Part shown: piece after piece, positions 35,094 through 44,534 of the stretch | Layout of the letters: each line of letters starts with the position of its first letter | Position numbering within the stretch: the stretch's first letter is position 1 | From: Atopobiaceae bacterium | Lineage (GTDB): Bacteria > Actinomycetota > Coriobacteriia > Coriobacteriales > Atopobiaceae | Direction of reading: 5' to 3' | NCBI GenBank assembly: GCA_017533825.1 | Contig: JAFWIE010000007.1 | Location: 1-64,000 of the forward strand | Length of the DNA: 64,000 bases | Notes under the pieces: generated by a model | Told to the model about the DNA's origin: nothing | What the model saw: the letters and a program-made list of their open reading frames with translations, nothing else | Database searches by the model: none | Position numbers and translations under genes: made by a program

Positions 35094-36680
35094 ATGAAGT
35101 GCCCGAAGTGTGGAACCGAACTACCCGACGGCGCATCCTTCTGTGGCGAATGCGGCACGAAGCTTGAGCCGAAGGCATCCGGACCGAGCGGCCCAACGCC
35201 TCCTGCAGATGCTTCAAAGGAGGAGGCTCCCAAAGGCTGGCAGTACAACCCAGCCGTGCGTATCGCCCTCGGAGTCGTGGGCGTTCTGCTTATCGTGTTG
35301 GGGGTCGTACGTATCGTCTCGGGCCTTGGGGGCGGAAACGGCGGTACGCGAAGCGCGCCCAAACAGAGCGAAGTAAAGGTTGACGACCGCTACATCAACT
35401 CGGATGGCCACCTGATGATGCGTGCCTTTATGGAGCTGAGTGGGCAAGAAGTGATCGATCAGCTCGAAGCAGGCGACTACACGCGCGTAGTTGCCGAGGA
35501 TGGTAACGTGGGATGGCGCAGGGAGGGAGGAACCGGTGCCGTAACGGGGCATCAGGGTGACGAGGCAGCTGCGCCTGGCATTGACTTCTCTGACTTCGAG
35601 CCTGGTGGAGGGGATGTGCCGACGTATTACGTCATTGCGTACGACGACTCCTACCATAGTCCTGCGGAGGCAATGGATGCGCTCTGTGGCGTAGAACCGG
35701 ATGCGCGCAACGACTATTCCGACGAATACTCATTCGCGGCGCTTTCGTCGTCCACCGGCGCGCGCTTCTTCTGCCAGTCCTCGTACAACGAGAACACGAA
35801 GAGCGTCATTATGTTCAACGAGGCGTCAGTCAATGATGGCTTCTTTGGGGACTACAAGAGCTACGACGAGCTGTATGAGGACGTCTTTGAGTCTGCCGAC
35901 AGTTCTGGGGACGAGAGCTTGGCAGAGGACCTCGACAAGCTGACCACGCCTGAGCCAGACGACGCGAAGCAGGACGACGCTAAGAAGGATGACGCGAAGC
36001 AGGACGACGCCAAGGATGCGAAGACCGATGTGGGCAAGGATGACGCCAAAAAGGACGCCGAGAAGGACAAGACCGCTACCGTGAAGCCGCCGGCAGCGGC
36101 AACCAAGGAGTGCCTTGACGAGTTTGGCAACCCCACGGCCTATGCCATCAGCGAGCTCTCTGGTGCGGACCTCGTGCGGCTGCTCGAGTCGCAGGGCTTC
36201 GTGTACAACGAGAAGGAGACCGGGTACGAGAACGCCGATGGCACCTTCTTTGGCGTGATAGACGAGGACTTCGAAGGCCTCACTCCGAGCGAAATCGAGG
36301 CGCTTGGGAACGATGGCGGTACGGAACCCATCCTCTACATGCTGCGCACTGCGCAGTACAAGACAGGACGTGAGGTGGTAAAGGGCACCGTGAAGTGCGT
36401 CACGGAAGACGTTGACATGGTCGACGACAACCGGGGATTCGCGGTGGTGTACGGTCCCTCCATGCGTGAGTACCTGATGACGGTTGCGCACAGCGAAGAC
36501 GATGGCGTCTTCACTGTCTCGTGGTTCTCCAACGATGCGATTGCATCTGGCCTGTTCAACAAAGTGACCAACTACGGAACGGACGGCGGCGAGGACGTGG
36601 GCAGCTCCGTCTCGGAGGTGTGGCAGAGGCTCGTCGGCACGTCGGTCGGCGACTACGTGCGCGATCACCCCTTCGAGTAG
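35094..36680 (+). CDS. Zinc-ribbon membrane protein with Lys/Asp-rich repeats
   Basis: The 528-residue protein starts with a Cys4 zinc ribbon (CPKCGTE, CGECGTK), a membrane span near residues 61-82, an extracellular domain to about residue 280, a repeat region of DDAKQ/DDAKK units (about residues 283-320), and a second globular region to the end. It resembles zinc_ribbon_2 membrane proteins of unknown function in Firmicutes and Actinobacteria. ATG 35094 follows GGAGAGGAG. It lies 91 bases after the CMD-domain gene. Confidence 0.82.
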   Translation: MKCPKCGTELPDGASFCGECGTKLEPKASGPSGPTPPADASKEEAPKGWQYNPAVRIALGVVGVLLIVLGVVRIVSGLGGGNGGTRSAPKQSEVKVDDRYINSDGHLMMRAFMELSGQEVIDQLEAGDYTRVVAEDGNVGWRREGGTGAVTGHQGDEAAAPGIDFSDFEPGGGDVPTYYVIAYDDSYHSPAEAMDALCGVEPDARNDYSDEYSFAALSSSTGARFFCQSSYNENTKSVIMFNEASVNDGFFGDYKSYDELYEDVFESADSSGDESLAEDLDKLTTPEPDDAKQDDAKKDDAKQDDAKDAKTDVGKDDAKKDAEKDKTATVKPPAAATKECLDEFGNPTAYAISELSGADLVRLLESQGFVYNEKETGYENADGTFFGVIDEDFEGLTPSEIEALGNDGGTEPILYMLRTAQYKTGREVVKGTVKCVTEDVDMVDDNRGFAVVYGPSMREYLMTVAHSEDDGVFTVSWFSNDAIASGLFNKVTNYGTDGGEDVGSSVSEVWQRLVGTSVGDYVRDHPFE

Positions 36681-36747
36681 CGGTTGGGCGCGTCCACGAA
36701 GGTCACCCCTTATGGATGTGCCAGTCGCCTTCGGATAGCCTGACAAG

Positions 36748-36788
36748 AGGGACGCCCTCGCAATGCGATGCGAGGGCGTCCCTTCTTC
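36748..36788. terminator. Terminator after the zinc-ribbon gene
   Basis: A 15-bp perfect stem 36748-36762 / 36769-36783 with loop ATGCGA, followed by TCTTC. Confidence 0.85.
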
Positions 36789-36815
36789 ACACTGCGGTGA
36801 CAAATGGCCTACAAT
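36786..36815 (+). promoter_or_regulatory. Promoter of metG
   Basis: TTCACA at 36786-36791 and TACAAT at 36810-36815 are separated by 18 bases; the ATG of metG is 44 bases further on. The leader is too short for a T-box. Confidence 0.6.
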
Positions 36816-36859
36816 GGTGCGCTGTTATTCTTCGCACGCCTTCGTCATTAGGGGGAACC

Positions 36860-38461
36860 ATGGCCGAGAGCCGTAAACCGTTCTACATCACAACGCCCAT
36901 CTACTACGTCAATGCCGCGCCGCATCTTGGAACTGCCTACTGCACGATTCTATGCGACGTTCAGGCGCGCTACCGTCGCGCGATGGGCGAGGACGTGAAG
37001 TTCCTCACCGGTCTCGACGAGCACGGCGAGAAGGTCCAGCTTGCGGCCGAGGATCACGACATGACGCCTCAGGAGTGGTGCGACAGCCTCGCTCCTGCCT
37101 TCCATGACATATGGAAGACGCTGGAGATCTCCAACGATGACTTTATCCGCACGACTCAGCCGCGCCAGGTGCGCGCCGTTCAGCATCTGTGGAACCGCAT
37201 GAGGGACGCGGGCTACATTTACAAGGATTCCTACGACGGTTGGTACTGCGTCCACGAGGAGACCTACTACACCGAGACCCAGGTCACCAAATCGGACGAG
37301 GAGCATCACGTCGAGGGCCAGCACCTCTGTCCCGAGTGTCAGCGCGCCCTCCAGCGTGTCAAGGAGGAGAGCTGGTTCTTCAAGCTCAGCGCATTCCAGG
37401 ACCGTCTGCTCAAGCTCTATGATGAGCATCCCGACTTCGTGATGCCGGGCTTCCGCATGAACGAGGTGCGCAGCTTCGTGGAGAGCGGCCTGCGCGACAT
37501 CTCGGTAAGTCGCACGAGTTTCGACTGGGGCATTCCCGTTCCCTTCGATGACGGCCACGTCACCTACGTGTGGTTTGACGCGCTGCTCAACTATGCCACG
37601 GCGGTGGGGTTCGGCGACCCCGAGATGGCAGACGAGTACGCGAAGCGCTGGCCGGCCCAGTATCACGTGGTAGGTAAGGACATCATTCGCTTCCACTGCG
37701 TCATCTGGCCCGCCATGCTCATGGCCATCGGTGAGGCACTGCCCGAGCACGTCTTTGCGCACGGCTTCCTCATGGTTCGCAACGAAGAGACTGGCCAAGG
37801 CGAGAAGATGAGCAAGTCGCGCGGTAACGCCATCGCTCCTGCGGACGTCATCGACCTACTCGGTGTCGAGGGCTACCGCTACTACTTCATGACGGACTGC
37901 GTGCCCGGTGAGGATGGGGCGATCTCGTTCAGCCGTATGCAGCAGGTGTACAACGCTGACCTCGCCAATAGCTGGGGCAACCTCGTAAGCCGCTCGCTCA
38001 ACATGAGCGCGAAGTACTTTGGTGGCAAGACGCCCAGCCTGCCCGAAGGATGGGCGGAACGTCCGAACCCATTGCGCGAGGTTGCCGAGGGCATCGCCGA
38101 GCGCTATTGCCCGCGCATGGAAGTGTTTGACTATGTGGGCGCAAAGGACGAGGTCATGGCCCTCGTACGTGCGGCCAACCACTACATCGAGGATTCGGCT
38201 CCTTGGACGGTGGCCAAGGATCCTGCCCGCGCGGGCGAGCTTGAGCAGATCATCACTAACCTGCTTGAGTCTATCCGCATCTGCGCGCACCTCTTTGCGC
38301 CGTTCATGCCGCAGACCTCGGCCGAGGTGTTGCGTCGCATGTCGTTGGGCGACGAGGCGGAATGCGACGACCTTGCGGCGGCCTGCGCATGGGGCGGCCT
38401 TGCGGGCGACGTACCCGTCACCAAGGGCGACGCCCTCTTCCCGCGTTTGGCTACGAAGTAG
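36860..38461 (+). CDS. metG: Methionyl-tRNA synthetase
   Basis: The 533-residue class I synthetase begins FYITTPIYYVNAAPHLG with the HIGH-type motif PHLG, has a CPEC half of a zinc knuckle, FDALLNYATAVGF, and the KMSKS loop EKMSKSRGN near residue 316. It charges tRNA-Met. It lacks the C-terminal tRNA-binding extension of longer enzymes. ATG 36860 is preceded by AGGGGGAA; an upstream reading overlaps the previous gene and was rejected. rsmA follows. Confidence 0.97.
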   Translation: MAESRKPFYITTPIYYVNAAPHLGTAYCTILCDVQARYRRAMGEDVKFLTGLDEHGEKVQLAAEDHDMTPQEWCDSLAPAFHDIWKTLEISNDDFIRTTQPRQVRAVQHLWNRMRDAGYIYKDSYDGWYCVHEETYYTETQVTKSDEEHHVEGQHLCPECQRALQRVKEESWFFKLSAFQDRLLKLYDEHPDFVMPGFRMNEVRSFVESGLRDISVSRTSFDWGIPVPFDDGHVTYVWFDALLNYATAVGFGDPEMADEYAKRWPAQYHVVGKDIIRFHCVIWPAMLMAIGEALPEHVFAHGFLMVRNEETGQGEKMSKSRGNAIAPADVIDLLGVEGYRYYFMTDCVPGEDGAISFSRMQQVYNADLANSWGNLVSRSLNMSAKYFGGKTPSLPEGWAERPNPLREVAEGIAERYCPRMEVFDYVGAKDEVMALVRAANHYIEDSAPWTVAKDPARAGELEQIITNLLESIRICAHLFAPFMPQTSAEVLRRMSLGDEAECDDLAAACAWGGLAGDVPVTKGDALFPRLATK

Positions 38462-38473
38462 CGCGAATTGTCC

Positions 38474-38527
38474 CAAAGGGGACTGTCCTCTACGGGACAT
38501 CTTGCCCGTAGAGGACAGTCCCCTTTG
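38474..38527. repeat. 23-bp perfect stem-loop between metG and rsmA
   Basis: Arms 38474-38496 and 38505-38527 are perfect complements around an 8-base loop. No T-run follows, and both flanking genes run the same way, so it may be a terminator of unusual form or an intergenic palindromic element with AAAGGGGAC/GTCCCCTTT ends. Confidence 0.9.
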
Positions 38528-38560
38528 TAGTCGCACGTTTCCCGCGATTCGGAGGTCCGC

Positions 38561-39406
38561 ATGCCCTATTCCTACCTCGCCAACCCGCGCGAGACGCGTG
38601 CCGTGCTCGAGCGGCATGGCCTTGCCCCGCGTCATCGCCTGGGACAGAACTTCCTCGTCAACGATGACGTTATCCGGCGCATCGTCGCGCTCGCCGAGCT
38701 TGACGAGAACGACGTGGTGTACGAGGTCGGTCCGGGCATCGGCACGCTCACTGTTGCGCTACTTCCGCGCGTGAAGCGGGTGGTCGCCGTGGAGGCGGAC
38801 CGATCGTTGCCGGATGTGCTTGCCGAGACCTGCGCTCAGGACGGCGAGCGCCTCTCACTCGTGCGTGGCGACGCCCTACGTGTGGATGCAGCACAGCTCA
38901 GCGAGGCTGCCGGATCGGCGCCCAACAAGCTCGTCTCGAACCTGCCGTACCAGGTGGCGGCAACCCTCATCCTCAACGTGCTTGAGCACATGCCTTCGAT
39001 CGAGCGCATGGTGGTCATGGTGCAGGCGGAAGTGGCGGATCGCATCGCGGCGCGGCCGGGTGGAAAGGAGTACGGTGCCTACACCGCGAAGCTCGCGCTC
39101 TTTGGGCAGGTGACGGGGCGCTTCGAGGTCGGGCCAGGAAACTTCATGCCGCCTCCGCACGTCGACTCCGCCGTCGTGCGCATCGATCGCAACGCTGCCG
39201 CCTGCGCCGATCCCGCGCGGGTCGTCACGATCATCGACGCGGCCTTCGCTCAGCGTCGCAAGACCATCCGCAACTCCATGGTGGCCAAGGGCTTCGAGAA
39301 GGCCGTGCTCGACGAGGCGTTTGCCCGGGCAGACATCGACCCCCGGACGCGTGCCGAGAAGCTCGCGCCCGAGGACTTCATGCGCCTCGCCGGGGTGCTC
39401 ACGTGA
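38561..39406 (+). CDS. rsmA: 16S rRNA (adenine(1518)-N(6)/adenine(1519)-N(6))-dimethyltransferase
   Basis: The 281-residue KsgA-type enzyme has LGQNFLVNDDVI, the SAM motif VYEVGPGIGTLTV, the NLPY catalytic motif in VSNLPYQVAATL, and FMPPPHVDSAVV. It dimethylates two adenines near the 3' end of 16S rRNA. ATG 38561 follows GGAGG. In many relatives tatD sits beside this gene; here an AAA-ATPase-like gene separates them. Confidence 0.96.
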   Translation: MPYSYLANPRETRAVLERHGLAPRHRLGQNFLVNDDVIRRIVALAELDENDVVYEVGPGIGTLTVALLPRVKRVVAVEADRSLPDVLAETCAQDGERLSLVRGDALRVDAAQLSEAAGSAPNKLVSNLPYQVAATLILNVLEHMPSIERMVVMVQAEVADRIAARPGGKEYGAYTAKLALFGQVTGRFEVGPGNFMPPPHVDSAVVRIDRNAAACADPARVVTIIDAAFAQRRKTIRNSMVAKGFEKAVLDEAFARADIDPRTRAEKLAPEDFMRLAGVLT

Positions 39407-39496
39407 GAGGACGGAACGTCTTCTCTGGGAGCGGATTCGACCTCGTAGACGGGGGCGTTGTCGGCGGCTTGTCATCAGGGCCACCGGCGGCATGGG

Positions 39497-41071
39497 CTAA
39501 ACGGTTTCTTCCCAGAGGACCTTGCCGCCCAGTTCGACGCGACGAAAACCTGGGTCTTTGTGTTTGTTGAAGTTGAAGGACAGCATGTAGCCGACGTCGA
39601 GTCCGAAGTGCTTCAGGTAACCCGCAACCTGCCGTTCGCCCTCCTCGTTATGGCGCGGCCCTCTCCATATCTTCAACTCCACCACGAATCGCTCGCCCGC
39701 GTAGTCGACAATGACATCCGTGCGCGTTAAATCTCGGGTCTGAGCCTCTATGTAGTAATTGCCGGTCCCGTTGATGATGGGCTTGAGGCACATGAGGAAG
39801 AGCTCGCGCCCGTCCTTCTCCAAGAAGCGCCCACCCTCCTCTGGCGGTCCGTAGACCTCCACGTAGGTGTGGCGGAATCCTTCGAGTACGGCGCACATGT
39901 CGAGCCGCCCGCCACGTACGAACTGGCTGCGGCCAATCGTCGCGGCTTCCCGCAAAGTGCCACCTTGCTCCTCGGCGAGGAAGTAGTCATAGAGGAGCGT
40001 CTCAAAGATGCGATTGGCAATCGTGAGCTTATTCCTTCGCTCGGTGGCGAAGCCAAACATCCTGAGCTGCTTTTGCGTCTCGTCATAGGGCGAGGCGTCA
40101 ATATCCTCACCGTTCATCAGGAGCGACCGCAGTGTACCCTTCAATCCGGGGTACGTCTCCAGCTTCCCCGTGAGTGACTCAAAGAGGCTCACGTCGTCAT
40201 CTTTGAGCAACTCCCTCACCGCGGTGTTCACGCCCGCGTGGTCCCAACCGAGCCCACGCACGTCGATGAGCTGGCACAGACGGCTTACGAGGAAGGGATA
40301 GCCGCTCGTCCAGGCCACGAGTTCCTCCGCCACGGCGTAGATGTCCATGCCCGTGACGTGGTCTGCCTCGTATTGCGCGAGCATCCCTGCGACGTCCTTC
40401 GTCGAGAAGGACATGTCTACGTCGAAGTCGGCCGCGATGTTCCACGGACTGTTCATCTTTGATTCGTTCTCGGGACGGATTCTTGTCTTGAGGTGCTTGA
40501 TGTCGGTGACGCCTGCGAGAATCACGGACTGGAAGGCGGGAAAGGACGGGTCTTCCTCGTGGTTGAGGTAGGCCATGCGCAGCTGCGCAAGAAAGTCGAG
40601 GAACACCTGGTTGTTAGTGGCACTATCCACCTCGTCAACCAAGAGCACGACGGGCTGAGAGCTACGGTTATTCCAAAGGGCGAGGGCGGAGAAGAGCGTG
40701 GCGAGCGTCTGGCTTCCGGAACCGCCGTCTCTCAGCTCCTCGAGCCGGGACGAAACGGCATCAGGCAGGTCGAGCATGCCGTAGTCGCGGCGTACGAGTA
40801 GCTCGCGTGCGAACGCAGCCGAGAAGGCGGGCTCTGATTCGAAGTCGGCGTGCGAAAGCCCCTGAAAGTCAAGGGACACGACAACATACTCGTCCTGTAG
40901 TGCCCGCTTGAGCGCGGCGAGCATGGTCGTCTTGCCGTACTGCCTGGCGCGGTTGATGCAGAGGTAGTCGCCGTCATTTACCATCGCTCGTATCTGTTTG
41001 ACGCGGTCCGATATGTCCACCATGTAATGCTTGCGGGGAACGCACAATCCCGTGGAGTTGAACTTCTTCAA
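39497..41071 (-). CDS. AAA-ATPase-like / PD-(D/E)XK nuclease-like protein (third copy)
   Basis: The 524-residue protein is another AAA-ATPase-like member. Visible are YMVDISDRVKQI, the P-loop-like RARQYGKTTM near residue 42, VVLLVDEVDSAT as Walker B near 140, and the C-terminal nuclease core RTDVIVDY followed by VVELKIW near 475. It differs from the first two in the loop before GK and in a longer middle region. ATG 41071 has AGGAGGTCA upstream. It interrupts the rsmA-tatD neighbourhood on the opposite strand. Confidence 0.88.
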   Translation of the reverse strand: MKKFNSTGLCVPRKHYMVDISDRVKQIRAMVNDGDYLCINRARQYGKTTMLAALKRALQDEYVVVSLDFQGLSHADFESEPAFSAAFARELLVRRDYGMLDLPDAVSSRLEELRDGGSGSQTLATLFSALALWNNRSSQPVVLLVDEVDSATNNQVFLDFLAQLRMAYLNHEEDPSFPAFQSVILAGVTDIKHLKTRIRPENESKMNSPWNIAADFDVDMSFSTKDVAGMLAQYEADHVTGMDIYAVAEELVAWTSGYPFLVSRLCQLIDVRGLGWDHAGVNTAVRELLKDDDVSLFESLTGKLETYPGLKGTLRSLLMNGEDIDASPYDETQKQLRMFGFATERRNKLTIANRIFETLLYDYFLAEEQGGTLREAATIGRSQFVRGGRLDMCAVLEGFRHTYVEVYGPPEEGGRFLEKDGRELFLMCLKPIINGTGNYYIEAQTRDLTRTDVIVDYAGERFVVELKIWRGPRHNEEGERQVAGYLKHFGLDVGYMLSFNFNKHKDPGFRRVELGGKVLWEETV

Positions 41072-41251
41072 CGTGACCTCCTTCGCCCAGCCACCATGGT
41101 AACACGCGTGCGGGACGCCAAAAAACCGGAGACTTACCGATTGCGAAAGCGGTCAACGCCTCCATCAGATAGTGATCGGTCTTAAGCACTTGAGCAGGTC
41201 GGATCGTTGGCCTATAGTCGATTCCCCAAAGACGGATGACGGGAGGGCCTG

Positions 41252-42205
41252 ATGAAGGAGTCACTGCGCGAACCACTCTTCCACGTGAAGAAGAACAAAT
41301 TCGTCGAGGCACCCGTGCCACTGGCACCCCTTGCAGACACACATGGCCATCTCACGGCCTTTCGCAAGCTCGACCCGTCGGCGGCCGTGGCGCGCGCCGC
41401 GCTTGCAGGCGTGCGACTGCTCGTCGTGCCGGTCGACCCAGCCGATGACGTGAGCGACGTTCCCGAGTTCCAAGCTTGGTTCTCGCGCGTGCGAGATGGC
41501 GCTGCGGCGCTGCTCAAGGAGGCAGAGGCGAGTGAGGCGTGCGAGCTGCTCGATGAGTTGCACATCGTCGCTGGCGTGCACCCTTATGGCGCGCGCAAGC
41601 TGGTGGAGGACGTTGCCGTTCTTCGTCGCCTGGAGGCCTTGCTTGACGATCCACGCTGTGTGGGGGTGGGGGAGTTCGGTCTCGACGTGGGGCCATGGAG
41701 CGAGTTCTCCCTCGAGGAGCAGGTTCCTGCTTTCCAGCTTCAGTTGAGAATGGCGCACGAGCGGAACATGCCCGTTGAACTGCACGTGCGTGACGGTGAG
41801 GGACTGCTTGCCACGGCTGCGCACGACCGGGCGCTGGAGATTCTACGCGAGGAGGGGGTGCCGACGGCAGGATGCGACCTTCACTGCTTCACGAGTGGCC
41901 CCGAGGTCATGGCCCCCTTCGTTGAGCTCGGCTGCCATGTGGCCTTTGGTGGCGCATCGACATTCGGGCGCAGCACGGACATCCGTGCTGCGGCACTTGC
42001 GTGTCCCGAGCACCTGTTGCTCTCCGAGACGGACAGCCCGTACATGGCACCCGTGCCGCTGCGAGGTCGGGAATGCGAGCCTGCCATGGTTGCCTTCACG
42101 GTCGAGAATCTCGCCTGTGTGCGTGAGGAAGCTGCGGGCACCCCCAAGCTCCGCACCTACGAGACGTTGTGGCACAACGCCTTGGCGTTCTTTGGTCTCG
42201 GGTGA
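41252..42205 (+). CDS. TatD family metal-dependent deoxyribonuclease
   Basis: The 317-residue TIM-barrel hydrolase has the metal motif DTHGHL near residue 29 (HxH), HPYGAR, GVGEFGLD, LHVRDGEGLL, LHCFTSGPE and the final metal Asp in SETDSPY. TatD enzymes act as 3'-5' nucleases in DNA repair and turnover. ATG 41252 follows GGGAGGG. comF starts eight bases later. Confidence 0.92.
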   Translation: MKESLREPLFHVKKNKFVEAPVPLAPLADTHGHLTAFRKLDPSAAVARAALAGVRLLVVPVDPADDVSDVPEFQAWFSRVRDGAAALLKEAEASEACELLDELHIVAGVHPYGARKLVEDVAVLRRLEALLDDPRCVGVGEFGLDVGPWSEFSLEEQVPAFQLQLRMAHERNMPVELHVRDGEGLLATAAHDRALEILREEGVPTAGCDLHCFTSGPEVMAPFVELGCHVAFGGASTFGRSTDIRAAALACPEHLLLSETDSPYMAPVPLRGRECEPAMVAFTVENLACVREEAAGTPKLRTYETLWHNALAFFGLG

Positions 42206-42212
42206 CCTTGCC

Positions 42213-43007
42213 ATGGGCGGTGAGGCTCTGCGCCGCGAAGTCGCGCCGAGTCGTGTGACGTCCCTACTGAGGTACCGTGGGATTCGCTCACTCACTCGCG
42301 CGGCGCTCGACGCTGCGGCAGAGGCGTTGTGGCCAACGCGCTGCGTCTCGTGCGACATGCCCGGCGAGCTTCTCTGTGAGGATTGTCGCATGCAGATGCC
42401 GTGGATTTCTCAGCGATGGGCGTGTCCGACCTGTGGCGCTCCCTTCGGCTGGCTCACCTGCACGGGCTGTGAGGGAGATTGGGAGCCACGTGCGGTCATA
42501 TGTGCCCTGGGCTTCGGCCAGATAGCATCACAGATGGTCGCATGCCTGAAGGATCAGAACGAGCTGCGCCTGGCGCCTGTCAACGCTGCGGCCATGGCAT
42601 GCGCGCTCGACGAGGCACGCAACTGGCCCGCAGGCGATGGCAAACCACGGTTTGACCCCGATGATACGGACGCGATTTGCTTCGTGCCCGCTACTGCACA
42701 GGCATGCGTGCGACGGGGATTTGACCACATGGAGCTGGTCGCGCGCGAGCTGAGCGCGTTGCTGGGTCTGCCGCTCGCCGATGTCCTTAAGAGGGCCTCG
42801 CGGCAGGACCAGCGTACACTCGACAAGGACGAGCGTGCGCGCAACCTCTCGGGCGCTGTCGGGGTGGTCGAGGACGTGGCAGGTATGAGGCTGCTGCTTG
42901 CGGATGACGTGGTGACGACGGGCGCGTCACTGCGCGAGTGCGCGAGGGCGCTGATGGCCCGGGGCGCCGCTTCGGTCACCTGCTGTGCCCTCACGCGCGT
43001 GTGGTGA
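42213..43007 (+). CDS. ComF family phosphoribosyltransferase-like protein
   Basis: The 264-residue protein has an N-terminal zinc finger (CVSCDMPGELLCEDC, then CPTCGAPFGWLTCTGC) and the phosphoribosyltransferase pattern LLLADDVVTTGASLRECA. ComF proteins take part in DNA uptake in competent bacteria; the role elsewhere is unclear. ATG 42213 is eight bases after tatD; no strong ribosome site is seen, so translation may be coupled. Confidence 0.88.
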   Translation: MGGEALRREVAPSRVTSLLRYRGIRSLTRAALDAAAEALWPTRCVSCDMPGELLCEDCRMQMPWISQRWACPTCGAPFGWLTCTGCEGDWEPRAVICALGFGQIASQMVACLKDQNELRLAPVNAAAMACALDEARNWPAGDGKPRFDPDDTDAICFVPATAQACVRRGFDHMELVARELSALLGLPLADVLKRASRQDQRTLDKDERARNLSGAVGVVEDVAGMRLLLADDVVTTGASLRECARALMARGAASVTCCALTRVW

Positions 43008-43022
43008 CCTGTGCCAGCGTTG

Positions 43023-43078
43023 CCCACTGGGGGCTGCCCTCGAGTGGGTCCCCAGCGGACCCCCCCTTCAGTGGACCC
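43023..43078. repeat. Degenerate copy of the CCACTGGGGG palindromic element
   Basis: CCCACTGGGGGCTGCCC (43023-43039) and the following CGAGTGGG echo the motif of 4886-4953 with several substitutions; a further CAGTGGACC at 43069-43077 may be the end of a second copy. Confidence 0.7.
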
Positions 43079-43104
43079 CGGTGGCACAGTGCTCCGCAAA
43101 CCTG

Positions 43105-43407
43105 TGATATACTTTGCAGCGTCTCATCTCAGGTCTGTGGTTGCGGATTCGCTCTGTGCGGCATCCTAGTCCATGGCAGACGAGGCCAAAAGGATCCACG
43201 TAAGTCCGGGCGTGGGCGCCCGGGCGAGCATGGCTCGTCCTAGAAGTAAGTCGCACCGTCCGTTCATCGGGACAAGAGGTTCCGCGGGCGAGAGGGCCAG
43301 TAGTGGGGGTGCCCCAGCATCCGAAGCGAACGCTCCCGTGCGCGAGTGTGGGGCCAAATACCAGGTCAGCTGGGATGCGACACGCGACGAGGATGGCGGG
43401 GGCGTCA
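43105..43407 (+). promoter_or_regulatory. Extended -10 promoter and about 290-base leader
   Basis: TGA-TATACT at 43105-43113 fits an extended -10 box. The lipoprotein start is about 290 bases further on, an unusually long leader with GC-rich palindromes (for example CCGGGCG...CGCCCGG near 43207-43223). No known riboswitch consensus was recognised. A 118-codon frame from ATG 43173 overlaps the lipoprotein start and lacks a ribosome site, so I leave it unannotated. Confidence 0.5.
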
Positions 43408-44451
43408 ATGGGTGGAACGAAGGTAAGAGCTGCATTGCTCTGCGGGGCGTTGGCCGTCTCCGCCACGCTTATGGGCTGCAGGCCTGTCGAAGACGTCCTC
43501 GACCAGACGATCGTGCTGACCACGGCTGATGACTACTTTGCAGAAGTGCGTTCTTCCCGGCTTCCCCTGGTCTCTGCGGAGGCGACCAAGCATGAGGGTG
43601 TGCTCACCGTGGGACTGCGCAACGCGCAGGCATCTCCCCTTGTTATCGTGGGGAACGAGACGGATGACGCCGATCGCAGCGTCGAGGGCGTTGACGTTGA
43701 CGTTGCCCGTGCGGTGGCCGACGAACTTGGTCTGCGCGTGGAGTTCGCGTACGTCGCGGACGTGGCGACGGCGCTGGGAAGCACCTGTGACGTGGTCATG
43801 GGCGTGAATCCCCTCGAGTCAAACGGCTTCGATGTGGTGGGCAACTACGTACAGACGGCGACGGCGCTTTTCCGCTCTGGCACGGACGCAACTCCGGCCA
43901 CTGCGGATGAAGTGCGCGCTGCGCGAATTGCTGTGCAGGCAGGATCTGCCGCCGGACAGACGCTTGAACGTGTGGGTCTCGCGCAGAACGAAGTCGTGTG
44001 TCCGTCTCTCGTGGATGCCTTTGATGCGTTGGCGTCGGGCGATGCGGATTTTGTTGCTTGCAGCTCAGCAGCTGGGGGATATTTGGGTGGCACACGTGGC
44101 GGCATTGCCTGTGCGGGAACGCTTGAGCCGCCGACGGCCTATGGCATTGCCGTCAGCTCCGGTAACTCCGAGCTCACGGCAGCCCTTACCGAGTCGCTCA
44201 TGAGCGTCGAGAACAACGGTACGCTGAACGAAACGCGTCGCATTTGGCTGGGAACAGCGGGAATGCTTGGCGAAGATGCACAGGTTCAAGGCCTCGCATC
44301 GGCGCCGCAGTCTGCAGCGACCGATGCGTCGGCGTCCAAGGAGAATGCTGCCCAAACGACATCGGAGGCAACGCAGTCTCCGGACGCCCCATCGGACGGT
44401 ACTTCCACCGAGACGGAAGTCGTGGCAGGTGCAAACGCTGCTACGCTGTAG
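43408..44451 (+). CDS. Amino-acid-type solute-binding lipoprotein (family 3)
   Basis: The 347-residue protein has a lipoprotein signal (MGGTKVRAALLCGALAV, lipobox LMGC, Cys24) and a bacterial extracellular solute-binding domain 3: GVLTVGLRNAQASPLV, VDVDVARAVADELGLRVEF, CDVVMGVNPLE. It would bind a polar amino acid outside the membrane for an ABC importer, but no permease is adjacent. A Ser/Thr/Ala-rich tail closes the protein. ATG 43408 was chosen as closest to the signal; ATG 43375 and 43393 in frame are possible. Confidence 0.85.
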   Translation: MGGTKVRAALLCGALAVSATLMGCRPVEDVLDQTIVLTTADDYFAEVRSSRLPLVSAEATKHEGVLTVGLRNAQASPLVIVGNETDDADRSVEGVDVDVARAVADELGLRVEFAYVADVATALGSTCDVVMGVNPLESNGFDVVGNYVQTATALFRSGTDATPATADEVRAARIAVQAGSAAGQTLERVGLAQNEVVCPSLVDAFDALASGDADFVACSSAAGGYLGGTRGGIACAGTLEPPTAYGIAVSSGNSELTAALTESLMSVENNGTLNETRRIWLGTAGMLGEDAQVQGLASAPQSAATDASASKENAAQTTSEATQSPDAPSDGTSTETEVVAGANAATL

Positions 44452-44534
44452 GGGGCTGGCTGCAACTGACGCAAGGAAGGCACGACGCGGTTACGGCCGC
44501 TGGGATATACAAGGTACTAGGCAAGGAGGCAAAG

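Noticed and set aside
43173..43529. 118-codon gene MADEAKRIHVSPG... ahead of the lipoprotein
   Set aside because: No ribosome site, it overlaps the lipoprotein signal region, and the second half is a shadow of that gene.
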